From: Bacteroidales bacterium UBA1628
GTDB taxonomy: Bacteria > Bacteroidota > Bacteroidia > Bacteroidales > UBA932
DNA length: 15,600 nucleotides
NCBI GenBank assembly: GCA_002321335.1
Contig: DCMG01000035.1
Coordinates: forward strand, 1 to 15,600
Direction of reading: 5' to 3'
Below are positions 7,897-14,612 of this stretch, in pieces (position 1 is the first letter of the stretch; each line of letters starts with the position of its first letter). The notes beneath the pieces were generated by a model. It saw nothing but the letters and a program-made list of their open reading frames with translations. It made no database searches and had not been told where the DNA came from. Position numbers and translations under genes: made by a program.

Positions 7897-9725
7897 TATT
7901 CGTAGAGAAGTTCCATTCCGTCAAGCCAGAGCTTGCTGTCATCGTAGCCGGCGAAATAGTCACCATACATGCTGGCGGCGCAGCTGATGATGATGTGGGT
8001 AGGATAGGCCGTCAGACTTCTGTACTCAAGAGGGAGGGTCACCTGAATCCAGTCCTTGGCTGGATTGGAATCATCAGAAGGGACAATCTTCTCTCCGAAA
8101 GCGATTGTGGAATTGTCTGTCGAGAAGTCCACGAATGTGCTCACGTCAGTGGTGTTGACCAAGACCGGGCTGTCCGCGTCGCCGCCATACCGTCTGTAGT
8201 CCCAGGTTCCAAGCGCGATTCTGATGGAAGCTTTGTCGTAATTGCCTTTTTTGCCGTCCTCCGGGACATTGTTGGAATCTCGGTTGATGACTCCTCCGGA
8301 ATATTTCATCCAGAATCTCAATGCCGTAGGTCTTGCGGTGAACGGTCTTCCGAAATACACGGTTCCGCCTGAGGTTCCGATAAGGTCTCCGAAATGTCCG
8401 CTGAAAAGGTTTCCGGCGGCGAATTTCACGACAACCCAGCGGGATTGGAGACAAACCGACTGCGAGCCTTCCTTATAGGCAGAAGCGTCTGGATAACAAA
8501 TCACCGAACCCTGACCGACAAGGGTCGCACCTTCATTACCGTTCCCCCACCATTGTTTCTGAAGGGTAGGATCAGAGGAAGCCGGATCGTAGAACGACTT
8601 GTATTTAGAACTCTCGTCATTGGATGTCGTCTCGAACCCGCCGTTAGGCACAGGCACGGCCTTGTCTGTTGTGACATCTGATGGTGCGGCGAGAATCTCC
8701 TCCGCTCCGGACTCAAGGGAAGTCAGGACTAGGCGATATTCATAAGTCGTGGAAGGGCTCAAGCCATTGATTTCCGCACTGAATGTGCCTTCAGACTCTC
8801 TGACAGCTGTCACAGGCGTCCAGTCCTGAGTGTCTTTCGCGCGCACCTCGAAGCGGACCTTGTCCTTGTCATACTGAGCCTCATCCACATCGGCATGAGC
8901 AGTGAAATGCCCTGCCCAGATTTCATATTTGGCTGACTGGGCTATTCCTGTTGACGTTCCCTCGAAAATGATATCGTCATAGATGTTGTTCGTCGAGTCA
9001 TCCACAAGAAGATCGAAGGCCAGAATGCCATCTTTCTCCGTGTACTTGAGATTGAGTCTATACCTCTTGCCGCTTTCCACCGCCTTGATCTCGCCGGACT
9101 TGCTGAAAGTATTCCCATCTTTTTTCAAAGTACCCGAAAATGACCACCGCAGCGAAGGCTCGAAACCGGAAGCGATGAAGAATCCATCCTTGCCTCCGTC
9201 AGCCGCCCCATAGACCAGCCCGGCCGCATCTTCACCATCTAGTCCGACAGCGCAGGAATAACCGTCTTCAAAGGCCTCGGAAACGGACGGGTCAAAGGTC
9301 ACATTGGAAATCACGTTGCAGACCTTCGCGGTGACTGTCACGTTGTTTGAGACTCCGGCCTTGACGGTCACATTTGAGGAGCCTTTGTAACTTTTCTGCT
9401 CCCATGAGGCGGCGGCAGGATCCTCTTTGGAAATCTCTCCCGCGATGACATCGACACGGTATTCGTCCGCCGGAAGATATATCGATTCAGGCATCTGTGA
9501 ATATACATATTCACGCACCTTGCCTGTGAAATCGCCCTTATAGATGCTGACTTTCGCAGTTGAAAGAAGTTCATCCTGACTCATAGCCGTCCTCGTGGCC
9601 GGTTCACCCATCCTTACATCAAGGCAAAACGAGCCCCTCTCTGCTGGCGCCTCATCGTAGTTGGCGCAGGCTCCCAGCATGGCAGCCGAGAAAGCCAAAG
9701 TTATGATTGTGAGTTTATTTCTCAT
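7896..9725 (-). CDS. DUF4493-Fn3-PCMD surface lipoprotein
   Basis: With the start chosen at 9725 the product is 609 residues. A lipoprotein signal ends in LGAC (Cys20). A DUF4493-type domain spans about 31-245, including the LPADEYRVDVIAGE turn that corresponds to the LxAGxYxxxA motif in the two preceding proteins. An Fn3-like domain lies at about 265-355 (INGLSPSTTYEYRLVL). A PCMD domain spans about 358-609, with ESSKYKSFYDPAS, WVVVKFAAGNLFSG, GTSGGTVYFGRPFT, LGTWDYRRYGG and HIIISCAASMYGDYF. The PCMD part is strikingly close to that of the last operon gene. Two start codons are possible, 9731 and 9725. A Shine-Dalgarno-like AGGAGGA (9738-9732) abuts the first and is 6 nt from the second, favouring 9725. 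The role is inferred: a glycan-binding or structural module on the cell surface. Confidence 0.85.
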   Translation of the reverse strand: MRNKLTIITLAFSAAMLGACANYDEAPAERGSFCLDVRMGEPATRTAMSQDELLSTAKVSIYKGDFTGKVREYVYSQMPESIYLPADEYRVDVIAGEISKEDPAAASWEQKSYKGSSNVTVKAGVSNNVTVTAKVCNVISNVTFDPSVSEAFEDGYSCAVGLDGEDAAGLVYGAADGGKDGFFIASGFEPSLRWSFSGTLKKDGNTFSKSGEIKAVESGKRYRLNLKYTEKDGILAFDLLVDDSTNNIYDDIIFEGTSTGIAQSAKYEIWAGHFTAHADVDEAQYDKDKVRFEVRAKDTQDWTPVTAVRESEGTFSAEINGLSPSTTYEYRLVLTSLESGAEEILAAPSDVTTDKAVPVPNGGFETTSNDESSKYKSFYDPASSDPTLQKQWWGNGNEGATLVGQGSVICYPDASAYKEGSQSVCLQSRWVVVKFAAGNLFSGHFGDLIGTSGGTVYFGRPFTARPTALRFWMKYSGGVINRDSNNVPEDGKKGNYDKASIRIALGTWDYRRYGGDADSPVLVNTTDVSTFVDFSTDNSTIAFGEKIVPSDDSNPAKDWIQVTLPLEYRSLTAYPTHIIISCAASMYGDYFAGYDDSKLWLDGMELLYE

Positions 9726-9731
9726 ATTCAT

Positions 9732-9738
9732 TCCTCCT
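9732..9738 (-). promoter_or_regulatory. Shine-Dalgarno-like AGGAGGA deciding the DUF4493-PCMD start
   Basis: AGGAGGA overlaps the TAG stop of the preceding gene. It directly touches the ATG at 9731 but is 6 nt from the ATG at 9725, so the second ATG has the normal spacing. Bacteroidota seldom rely on such sites, which makes this one notable. Confidence 0.55.
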
Positions 9739-10975
9739 AAAGAACCTCAAGAATGATTGGAATGCTCTTACGGCAGCCCTTGTTGTCTATAACATTCATC
9801 GTGAATGTGTGTCTGCCCTTGAACGCCAGAAGCGGAGTCTGGGCGCCTGACAGGTCGAAGTCGATCTCCGTCTTACCCGACAGTTCAGATCCATGAGGGA
9901 ACGGTACAATGTCGAACACACCCAAGGCTGCATCGGATGGATTGATGAGGTCAAGAGTCGTTCCGCCGACAGTGTTCACCGAACCGATGAAGTCATCGTT
10001 GGTGGAAGCGATGTCCACCGTGAACTTACGGGCTCCGTTAGGGATTCTTGCTGTCATCGTGAGCGGGAACGATCCGCTCGAAGGCACGGTGACAGGCTGG
10101 GTGATATCATATTCACTCGTGCTGACCAGCTCGATTCCGCCATCGCCGATCGGAGCGGACGGATCATTGCCGTCGCCAGGCTCGTCCGCAGCCACATCAT
10201 TCTCAAGTTCAGCGTCTTCCACCAATCCGTCAATTACCACGGAGAAGGATGCGTTGCCGGAAGCGTCAACCTTTTTCACGATTGTGACGATATGCCAGTC
10301 CTGAGCCTTCACATTCGTGATTGTGGCCCGCATTCTCTGAGTCTTGCCATCAACCGAGCCCTTGAACACCAAAGAGATTGTGGCATTGTCGCCATTCACG
10401 GCGAAGTACCCCTGACGGCGGTCGTAGTTCGGCTGCCCGTTCGAATATTCAAGTTTGTATTCCAAAGGATAACCGGCGGTCAACTCAACGGTGGCAGCAC
10501 CGCTGCCGGTGACTGATTTCAGGAAGTCATCGTTATAGCCAACAGTGACGACAGCCTGAAGCAGGGTACAGGTGATGGAGCCAAGCGTGGTGGTCACACC
10601 GGCCTTGATGGCGAACTCCTTGGTCGCCCCGTAAACCGGTGCCGTAAACTTCGCCTTTGGAACATCCGCGCTGGTCGAGCGAGCCTCCAGGCTATAATTT
10701 CCGGCCGGAAGCGTAACGCTGCCGCCACGAACCTCCTGATAGGTTTTCTGCCAGACCAAAGAGCCGGCATTGTCATAAAGGAAGAGCGAATAGTCATCGC
10801 CGGCGGCCTCGGTGCGTGTGGTCACCTTGTGGATTTCATCGGAGACCTCGATCGAAAGACCGTCAAAAGACAGGACGCCTGTCTTGTCGCCACCGCCATA
10901 ATTAAAATTGTCCTTCTTGCAGGACACCGCCACAACCGTGATGGCGGCCATGAATATGCAGATAATCTTTTTCAT
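9737..10975 (-). CDS. DUF4493 lipoprotein with extra C-terminal beta domain
   Basis: The 412-residue product begins MKKIICIFMAAITVVAVSC, a lipoprotein signal with Cys19 as the lipidated residue. Residues about 32-255 form a DUF4493-type beta domain (LPAGNYSLEA at 89-98; closing strand VVIDGLVEDAEL). A Pro/Gly/Asp-rich linker (about 257-282) leads to a second beta domain, about 285-412 (IPNGARKFTVDIAS, LDLINPSDAA, GRHTFTMNVIDNKG), of a type I recall following DUF4493 in other Bacteroidales lipoproteins. I chose the ATG at 10975, 4 nt after the previous stop. The upstream in-frame start at 10996 would add seven residues and overlap that gene. It probably acts at the cell surface as a subunit or adhesin; no enzyme motif is seen. 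Confidence 0.82.
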   Translation of the reverse strand: MKKIICIFMAAITVVAVSCKKDNFNYGGGDKTGVLSFDGLSIEVSDEIHKVTTRTEAAGDDYSLFLYDNAGSLVWQKTYQEVRGGSVTLPAGNYSLEARSTSADVPKAKFTAPVYGATKEFAIKAGVTTTLGSITCTLLQAVVTVGYNDDFLKSVTGSGAATVELTAGYPLEYKLEYSNGQPNYDRRQGYFAVNGDNATISLVFKGSVDGKTQRMRATITNVKAQDWHIVTIVKKVDASGNASFSVVIDGLVEDAELENDVAADEPGDGNDPSAPIGDGGIELVSTSEYDITQPVTVPSSGSFPLTMTARIPNGARKFTVDIASTNDDFIGSVNTVGGTTLDLINPSDAALGVFDIVPFPHGSELSGKTEIDFDLSGAQTPLLAFKGRHTFTMNVIDNKGCRKSIPIILEVL

Positions 10976-10979
10976 CTTG

Positions 10980-11723
10980 TCAGTCGTTAAGATCAACTTC
11001 TGTCAACGCAGCATCCTCAACCGTGTCATCAAAAGATATGGTGATCGCGCCCTCGGCCACATTGGATGCGTCAAACTTGAGCGTGTAGCAGGTTTTCGGA
11101 GAAAGGGACCTGTACTCCTTTGTCTTGAAGACCTGAGTCTTTCCGCCTTGATTCGTAAGGCTTCCCGACACCGAAATAGTGTAGGCGTCGACAAAAGCGG
11201 CTCTGGTCTCCCCTTTCGGGAAAGCGATCTCGGTTCCGCCGCCGGTCTTGACCGTAAAGGAATAGTCAGTATAGTAAGACTTGAACCTGTCGGTGCACTC
11301 GACCTTGATTATCGAGTTCGCCAATGCGACAGGAATCGCGACCGTGGATGTCTCCCCTCCTTTGACCGAGAATGTCTTCTCGCCGGTAAAGTACGGTTTA
11401 TTGAAACCTTCCTCGCTGGCTGAGCCGAAATCAGCCTTGACTGAATAGTTGCCGGCCTTCAGAGTCGTAGAAGAACTGTAATCTTCCAACAGCCCCTTGT
11501 AGACCTCGTCGCCTCCCGCATTCGTGAGGACGATGGTGAATTTCCCGGCCTGAGGCAGAGTGGCGTAATCGGACACATCGCTCCTAGTCACCACATCAAC
11601 ATGGCTGTCAGCGCTGACAGAAAACGAGACGTTCCCGTCTGTTTCCTCGGCCTGATGCTTGGAGCAGGCGGCAGGCAGCATGGCCAAAGCCAGTGTCCCA
11701 AGCAGTAATCTGTTAATTTTCAT
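10980..11723 (-). CDS. DUF4493 lipoprotein, single domain
   Basis: The 247-residue product has a lipoprotein signal (lipobox PAAC, Cys20) and then one DUF4493-type domain over most of its length (LKAGNYSVKADFGSASEEGF at about 88-107, KPYFTGEKTFSVKGGE, VALANSIIKVECTDRFKSYY, ITISFDDTVEDAAL near the end). DUF4493 has no established function; the fold looks all-beta and related in style to fimbrillin-like surface proteins. The ATG at 11723 is 8 nt after the stop of the upstream gene. A GTG at 11735 overlaps that stop as GTGA but adds only MTKN in front of the signal, so I prefer the ATG. It is the simplest version of the domain in the operon. Confidence 0.82.
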   Translation of the reverse strand: MKINRLLLGTLALAMLPAACSKHQAEETDGNVSFSVSADSHVDVVTRSDVSDYATLPQAGKFTIVLTNAGGDEVYKGLLEDYSSSTTLKAGNYSVKADFGSASEEGFNKPYFTGEKTFSVKGGETSTVAIPVALANSIIKVECTDRFKSYYTDYSFTVKTGGGTEIAFPKGETRAAFVDAYTISVSGSLTNQGGKTQVFKTKEYRSLSPKTCYTLKFDASNVAEGAITISFDDTVEDAALTEVDLND

Positions 11724-11731
11724 ATTCTTTG

Positions 11732-13561
11732 TCACTTTTTGATCTTCACTTTTATGTTGTCAATGTAGAGCCAGCAGGTGTTGTTTGAGGTTCCTGCCTT
11801 GTGCTCCGGTGTTGTCCGCAGGCTTAACCGAAGAGGCGCATCGGCTTTATACTGAACGTCAGTCAACACAGTGTTGCAGCTATGATTGATGTTCGTATAG
11901 GAGCCGGTTGTCTCATTGACGGTAAAATCAACTGGGAAATCACCAGTGGGATCACCGCTCATCAACGCTTTTGATGTCGTGATGTAGCCGATATGCACAG
12001 TCTGACTTATCTCTGGAACCGGGAACGGCCACGTAGCATAACCATCCCTGTCCATCGAATAATCGAAATCAACCTCCAGACTGACGGTAACACCATCCTT
12101 CAGTCCAGACAGAGCAGGAGAATCTGCCCTTGCTGGATAGTCCGCAGATGTCTCCCTGCGGCATGCCAGCCTGATAGCAGTTCCAGCCTGGGCTCCTACT
12201 CTTGCCGCGCTCCAACCATCCAAGAAAGTCACAGGATCTTTCGATCCAGGACTGGACATGGAATAATCATCGTCAGAGTTGATGTCTTTGACTTCCCTGA
12301 AGTCCTCGAAAAACAGATAAGGGCAGTTCAAAGAACAAGCAGCGTTTGAGACCGAAGTCAAATCACCGAGCGCAAGGCTTTCCGTCACCAACGCGCTTTC
12401 TGATTCATAACTTACTGTCAGAGGCTGTGATGACAATTCCCTGAACTCCGCCTCATCCTTTGTTTCCATCACAAAGGTATCGCCTACCTTTATCAAGCCA
12501 TTGTTTGTGCCGTCAAATCCTAGCACGTTGGACGCGCTTCCCGGCCAATTCACACCTTCCGGGAGAGAGAGCCTGATATTATACGGATCCTCTCCAAGAT
12601 TGTTGGACGCCAAGGTGAATCTCAGTTTGTAGAGTTGTTTCGCCTCAGCCGGCCTCAACGGAACAGGAGTGACATGGCCTGCATCGAAAGTCCTGCCATT
12701 CAATGAAATCGGGTTCAACGAGGCCCATTTATTCTCCGAATATATCGACACATTCATCTGGTCTACCGCAGAATAAGCCGCTTTTGGAGGGAATATTCCT
12801 GCAACCGCAGCCTCGGTTCCGTCCGCAGATTCGCCAATCGGTGACTTGAGATCCAAAATCATTCCGCTCACTCCTTCCGAAAGCGTGGCCGTGGAAGCGT
12901 CCGTTACATCCACCGCGACCTTTCCGGCAATCGCCTGAGGCATCGTGAACTCAATCCGGTTCACAGGTTCTCCAAGAGCATTCTTGCCCTCTGGAATATA
13001 GAACCTCAAGAAATGGAGCAGATGCTTCATCTTGACAGTCAGCACCTCGCCGGGTTCAATCGGCGCAGCCTCATCTATCGGAGCCAAAGCGGCTCCGGCA
13101 ACAGGCTCTGCAACAACAATATCGACCCCATCCGAAGCCGTACCGTCCTGAAGTTCAGGAATCTTGAACTCCGCTGTCGTCCCGTTGACCGACTCCGGAA
13201 GCGGATATGTCATATAGTATGAATATGTTCCTTCAGGCATCGGGGACTGAAGAGTGGACGTGAAATAGGCGCTCGCCCCTTCCCTCCCCTTTGCCAGAAG
13301 GCTGAATGTATGTCCCTCCAGCGAATATGTACATGCCGCATCCTTTGCCCAGACAGAGATCTCGTCGCCGGTCCTCCACACAAAACATTTGTCGTCAAAG
13401 TCATAGGCCGTCTTTGTCTCAGGAATGTCTCCCATGGCAAGAACGACCCTGACCGGGACGTCTGGACATTCCGGGACAAGACCATCATAGTCTTTACATC
13501 CGCAAAGCATGATACCGGCGGAAAGCAATGTGATTCTCAGTAAACCTTCAAGATACACCAC
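11732..13561 (-). CDS. Fimbrillin-like surface lipoprotein with C-terminal jelly-roll-like domain
   Basis: The 609-residue product is the first gene of the operon. Its signal (LLRITLLSAGIMLCGC) ends with Cys22, or less likely Cys20, as lipidation site. Residues about 35-315 resemble the fimbrillin/Mfa-like family: ETKTAYDFDDKCFVWRTGDE at 48-67, SYYMTYPLP at about 114-122, and a MKHLLHFLRFYIP strand at about 188-200. A middle beta domain (about 320-415) follows. The C-terminal part (about 417-609, from FFEDFREV through SPALSGLKDGVTVSLEVDF to WLYIDNIKVKI) looks like a lectin-type jelly-roll. The start is GTG at 13561 (a second GTG follows at 13558). A stop at 13565-13567 blocks any longer form, and the promoter at 13608-13637 gives a leader of about 40 nt, so the GTG is well placed. 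Confidence 0.78.
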   Translation of the reverse strand: MVYLEGLLRITLLSAGIMLCGCKDYDGLVPECPDVPVRVVLAMGDIPETKTAYDFDDKCFVWRTGDEISVWAKDAACTYSLEGHTFSLLAKGREGASAYFTSTLQSPMPEGTYSYYMTYPLPESVNGTTAEFKIPELQDGTASDGVDIVVAEPVAGAALAPIDEAAPIEPGEVLTVKMKHLLHFLRFYIPEGKNALGEPVNRIEFTMPQAIAGKVAVDVTDASTATLSEGVSGMILDLKSPIGESADGTEAAVAGIFPPKAAYSAVDQMNVSIYSENKWASLNPISLNGRTFDAGHVTPVPLRPAEAKQLYKLRFTLASNNLGEDPYNIRLSLPEGVNWPGSASNVLGFDGTNNGLIKVGDTFVMETKDEAEFRELSSQPLTVSYESESALVTESLALGDLTSVSNAACSLNCPYLFFEDFREVKDINSDDDYSMSSPGSKDPVTFLDGWSAARVGAQAGTAIRLACRRETSADYPARADSPALSGLKDGVTVSLEVDFDYSMDRDGYATWPFPVPEISQTVHIGYITTSKALMSGDPTGDFPVDFTVNETTGSYTNINHSCNTVLTDVQYKADAPLRLSLRTTPEHKAGTSNNTCWLYIDNIKVKIKK

Positions 13562-13607
13562 GACTTATCTTTGACGGGCAGAACCAAATCCGCCACTCTT
13601 ACGTCCA

Positions 13608-13637
13608 CAAATGTAATGCTTTTTGTTCAGATACAAA
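13608..13637 (-). promoter_or_regulatory. Promoter of the seven-gene surface-protein operon
   Basis: The minus strand has TTTG (13637-13634), 18 nt of spacer, then TACATTTG (13615-13608), an exact TAnnTTTG. Spacing is one short of the usual 19-21. The start site should be near 13601, about 40 nt before the GTG of the first gene. Confidence 0.7.
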
Positions 13638-13650
13638 AATCCGTGTCGAC

Positions 13651-13668
13651 ATGAACGCCATGAACGCC
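13651..13668. repeat. Tandem 9-bp direct repeat upstream of the operon promoter
   Basis: ATGAACGCC occurs twice with no gap (13651-13659 and 13660-13668). Its centre lies about 59 bp upstream of the predicted operon start site, a position typical of activator binding. The rest of the gap to the DUF3795 gene (13669-13813) shows no gene or strong hairpin. Confidence 0.5.
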
Positions 13669-13813
13669 CGCAACCGATCGCTTGGCTATCTTGGCGGCCA
13701 TCCCGAAACCAAGCAGGGTAAACGCCTATATCCGGATAATTGTAATCGTCAACATAAATCATTTAGAAAGCCACGGCATACCAATCTCAGCCAAGGTTTC
13801 GAACAGCCAAAAA

Positions 13814-14146
13814 CTACGATTTCAGATTGCCACGGGCTTCAGGAGCATTCCTGAAAACCTGCCCCACCTTTCCGCAAGTGTCAATCTCAGCGCATTCAGC
13901 GCAAGTACTGTAGCCCTTTCCTCTGACACACTTGCGAACAGGACACATTTCGCTGCAAAAGATAAACTTTGCACCCTCTACCCGGCATCCCATGCAATTA
14001 ATATGTTCGGCCATGATCGTGGCATTGTTCGCCTCAGCCCACATTTTTGCGGTTCTCTCCCTAAGAGCGTCATCATTATTGACGGTGGCCTTGCGGGCAT
14101 CGCATTTCTCGCAGTCCAATCCACAGCAAGCAATCAAATCTTTCAT
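13814..14146 (-). CDS. DUF3795 cysteine-rich protein
   Basis: The 110-residue product has 12 cysteines: CCGLDCEKC (7-15), CMGC (51-54), C64, C68, C73, and CAEC plus C91 near the end. The sequence MKDLIACCGLDCEKCDARKA and the tail RNAPEARGNLK are what I expect of DUF3795, a small family of unknown function thought to bind zinc or another metal through its cysteines. No membrane segment or signal is present, so it should be cytoplasmic. I chose the ATG at 14146, which gives the family-typical beginning and lies about 20 nt from the predicted transcription start. An ATG at 14158 would add MIRD. The longer frame up to 14290 runs through the promoter and is rejected. It appears monocistronic and unrelated to the operon behind it. 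Confidence 0.88.
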   Translation of the reverse strand: MKDLIACCGLDCEKCDARKATVNNDDALRERTAKMWAEANNATIMAEHINCMGCRVEGAKFIFCSEMCPVRKCVRGKGYSTCAECAEIDTCGKVGQVFRNAPEARGNLKS

Positions 14147-14172
14147 ATCTCTTATCATTTTGTTTAACACCG

Positions 14173-14207
14173 CAAAATTAAAGTGTGCAAACATAATCAA
14201 GAGCAAA
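14173..14207 (-). promoter_or_regulatory. Probable DUF3795 gene promoter
   Basis: TAATTTTG (14180-14173 on the minus strand) matches TAnnTTTG. A TTTG at 14207-14204 lies 23 nt upstream, slightly longer than usual. The start site would be near 14166. Confidence 0.5.
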
Positions 14208-14380
14208 TCAGCAAGGACATCGCAACCAAGCAAATCATTACTGGCCAATATTTTGTAAAAGCACAACGTGGACAATTCCTTTTCCCGCACACATTGTCCG
14301 TCATAAATATAGCATAATTTCCACGAACAGCAATGGCAGATTTTCTAAGCCGATCAGGCTTCCGGAAGGGGTGAGGGGAT

Positions 14381-14413
14381 AAAAGAAACGGACGCTGATT
14401 ACTCAGCGTCCGT
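14381..14413 (-). terminator. Rho-independent terminator following a tRNA-3'-end-like sequence
   Basis: ACGGACGCTGA (14388-14398) and TCAGCGTCCGT (14403-14413) form a perfect 11-bp stem with a 4-nt loop. On the minus strand the stem is followed by TTCTTTT (14387-14381). It lies 2 nt after a CCA-ending tRNA-like sequence, as the native terminator of a tRNA gene would. Confidence 0.75.
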
Positions 14414-14415
14414 CT

Positions 14416-14431
14416 TGGTAGCGGGGGAAGG
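14416..14431 (-). other. tRNA 3'-end-like fragment (possible attachment site remnant)
   Basis: The minus strand reads CCTTCCCCCGCTACCA. This fits the 3' half of a T-stem (CCTTC), a 7-nt acceptor strand (CCCCGCT), discriminator A and CCA. The bases upstream (minus strand) lack the TTCRANN T-loop and any cloverleaf, so no tRNA gene is present. Fragments like this are left at the distal junction when an element integrates into the 3' end of a tRNA gene. The tRNA identity is not determined. Confidence 0.45.
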
Positions 14432-14501
14432 ACATTTCACGGGCATTTTCGGAGATTCTTACCCCCAACTGAAAGCCGTCCAGGGCAGGTGAGTCGGGGC
14501 G

Positions 14502-14521
14502 TTTGGCGCAAATTTGGCGCA
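14502..14521. repeat. Two direct copies of TTTGGCGCA, 11-bp period
   Basis: TTTGGCGCA occurs at 14502-14510 and 14513-14521, about one helical turn apart, some 70 bp from the tRNA-like fragment. Such a pair could be protein-binding sites, for example integrase arm sites, but no recombinase gene is in the window. Confidence 0.4.
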
Positions 14522-14573
14522 CGCCACGGCTCTTTCCGGACGTATTCCTTCCACCTATATGCTTATCGTTTTT

Positions 14574-14612
14574 CATTAATCTTTTAATGCTTACAAAATT
14601 TTGCTATGTTTG
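14574..14612 (+). promoter_or_regulatory. Promoter of the two-helix membrane protein gene, with overlapping palindrome
   Basis: TATGTTTG (14605-14612) matches TAnnTTTG. A TTTT in place of TTTG lies at 14582-14585, with exactly 19 nt of spacer. The start site would be near 14619, 13 nt before the ATG at 14632. CATTAA (14574-14579) and TTAATG (14584-14589) form a perfect inverted repeat covering the -33 position, a possible operator. Confidence 0.6.

Noticed and set aside
9893..10516. Long plus-strand open frame (207 codons) opposite the DUF4493 lipoprotein gene
   Set aside because: It lies wholly antisense to a gene with a clear signal peptide and domain, and its translation has no recognisable motif. 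The same applies to the antisense frames at 597-1055, 1404-1880, 2292-2795 and 7890-8372.
4794..13561. Polysaccharide utilisation locus
   Set aside because: No SusC-type TonB receptor, SusD-type protein, glycoside hydrolase or hybrid two-component regulator is encoded; the barrels are far too small to be SusC.
13565..13762. Minus-strand frame of 65 codons upstream of the fimbrillin-like gene
   Set aside because: It spans the operon promoter and the tandem repeat, has no family features, and ends before the GTG start. A chance frame is the simplest reading, and it does not look like a broken N-terminus of the next gene.
13682..14167. Plus-strand frame of 161 codons across the DUF3795 gene
   Set aside because: It is antisense to the cysteine-rich DUF3795 protein, whose conserved motifs show the minus strand is the coding one.
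14159..14290. N-terminal extension of the DUF3795 protein up to 14290
   Set aside because: It would cover the predicted promoter, and the family-typical beginning is at 14146.
14416..14500. A complete tRNA gene on the minus strand
   Set aside because: Only the acceptor and part of the T-stem match. No T-loop TTCRANN, anticodon arm or matching 5' acceptor strand is found in the preceding 75 nt.
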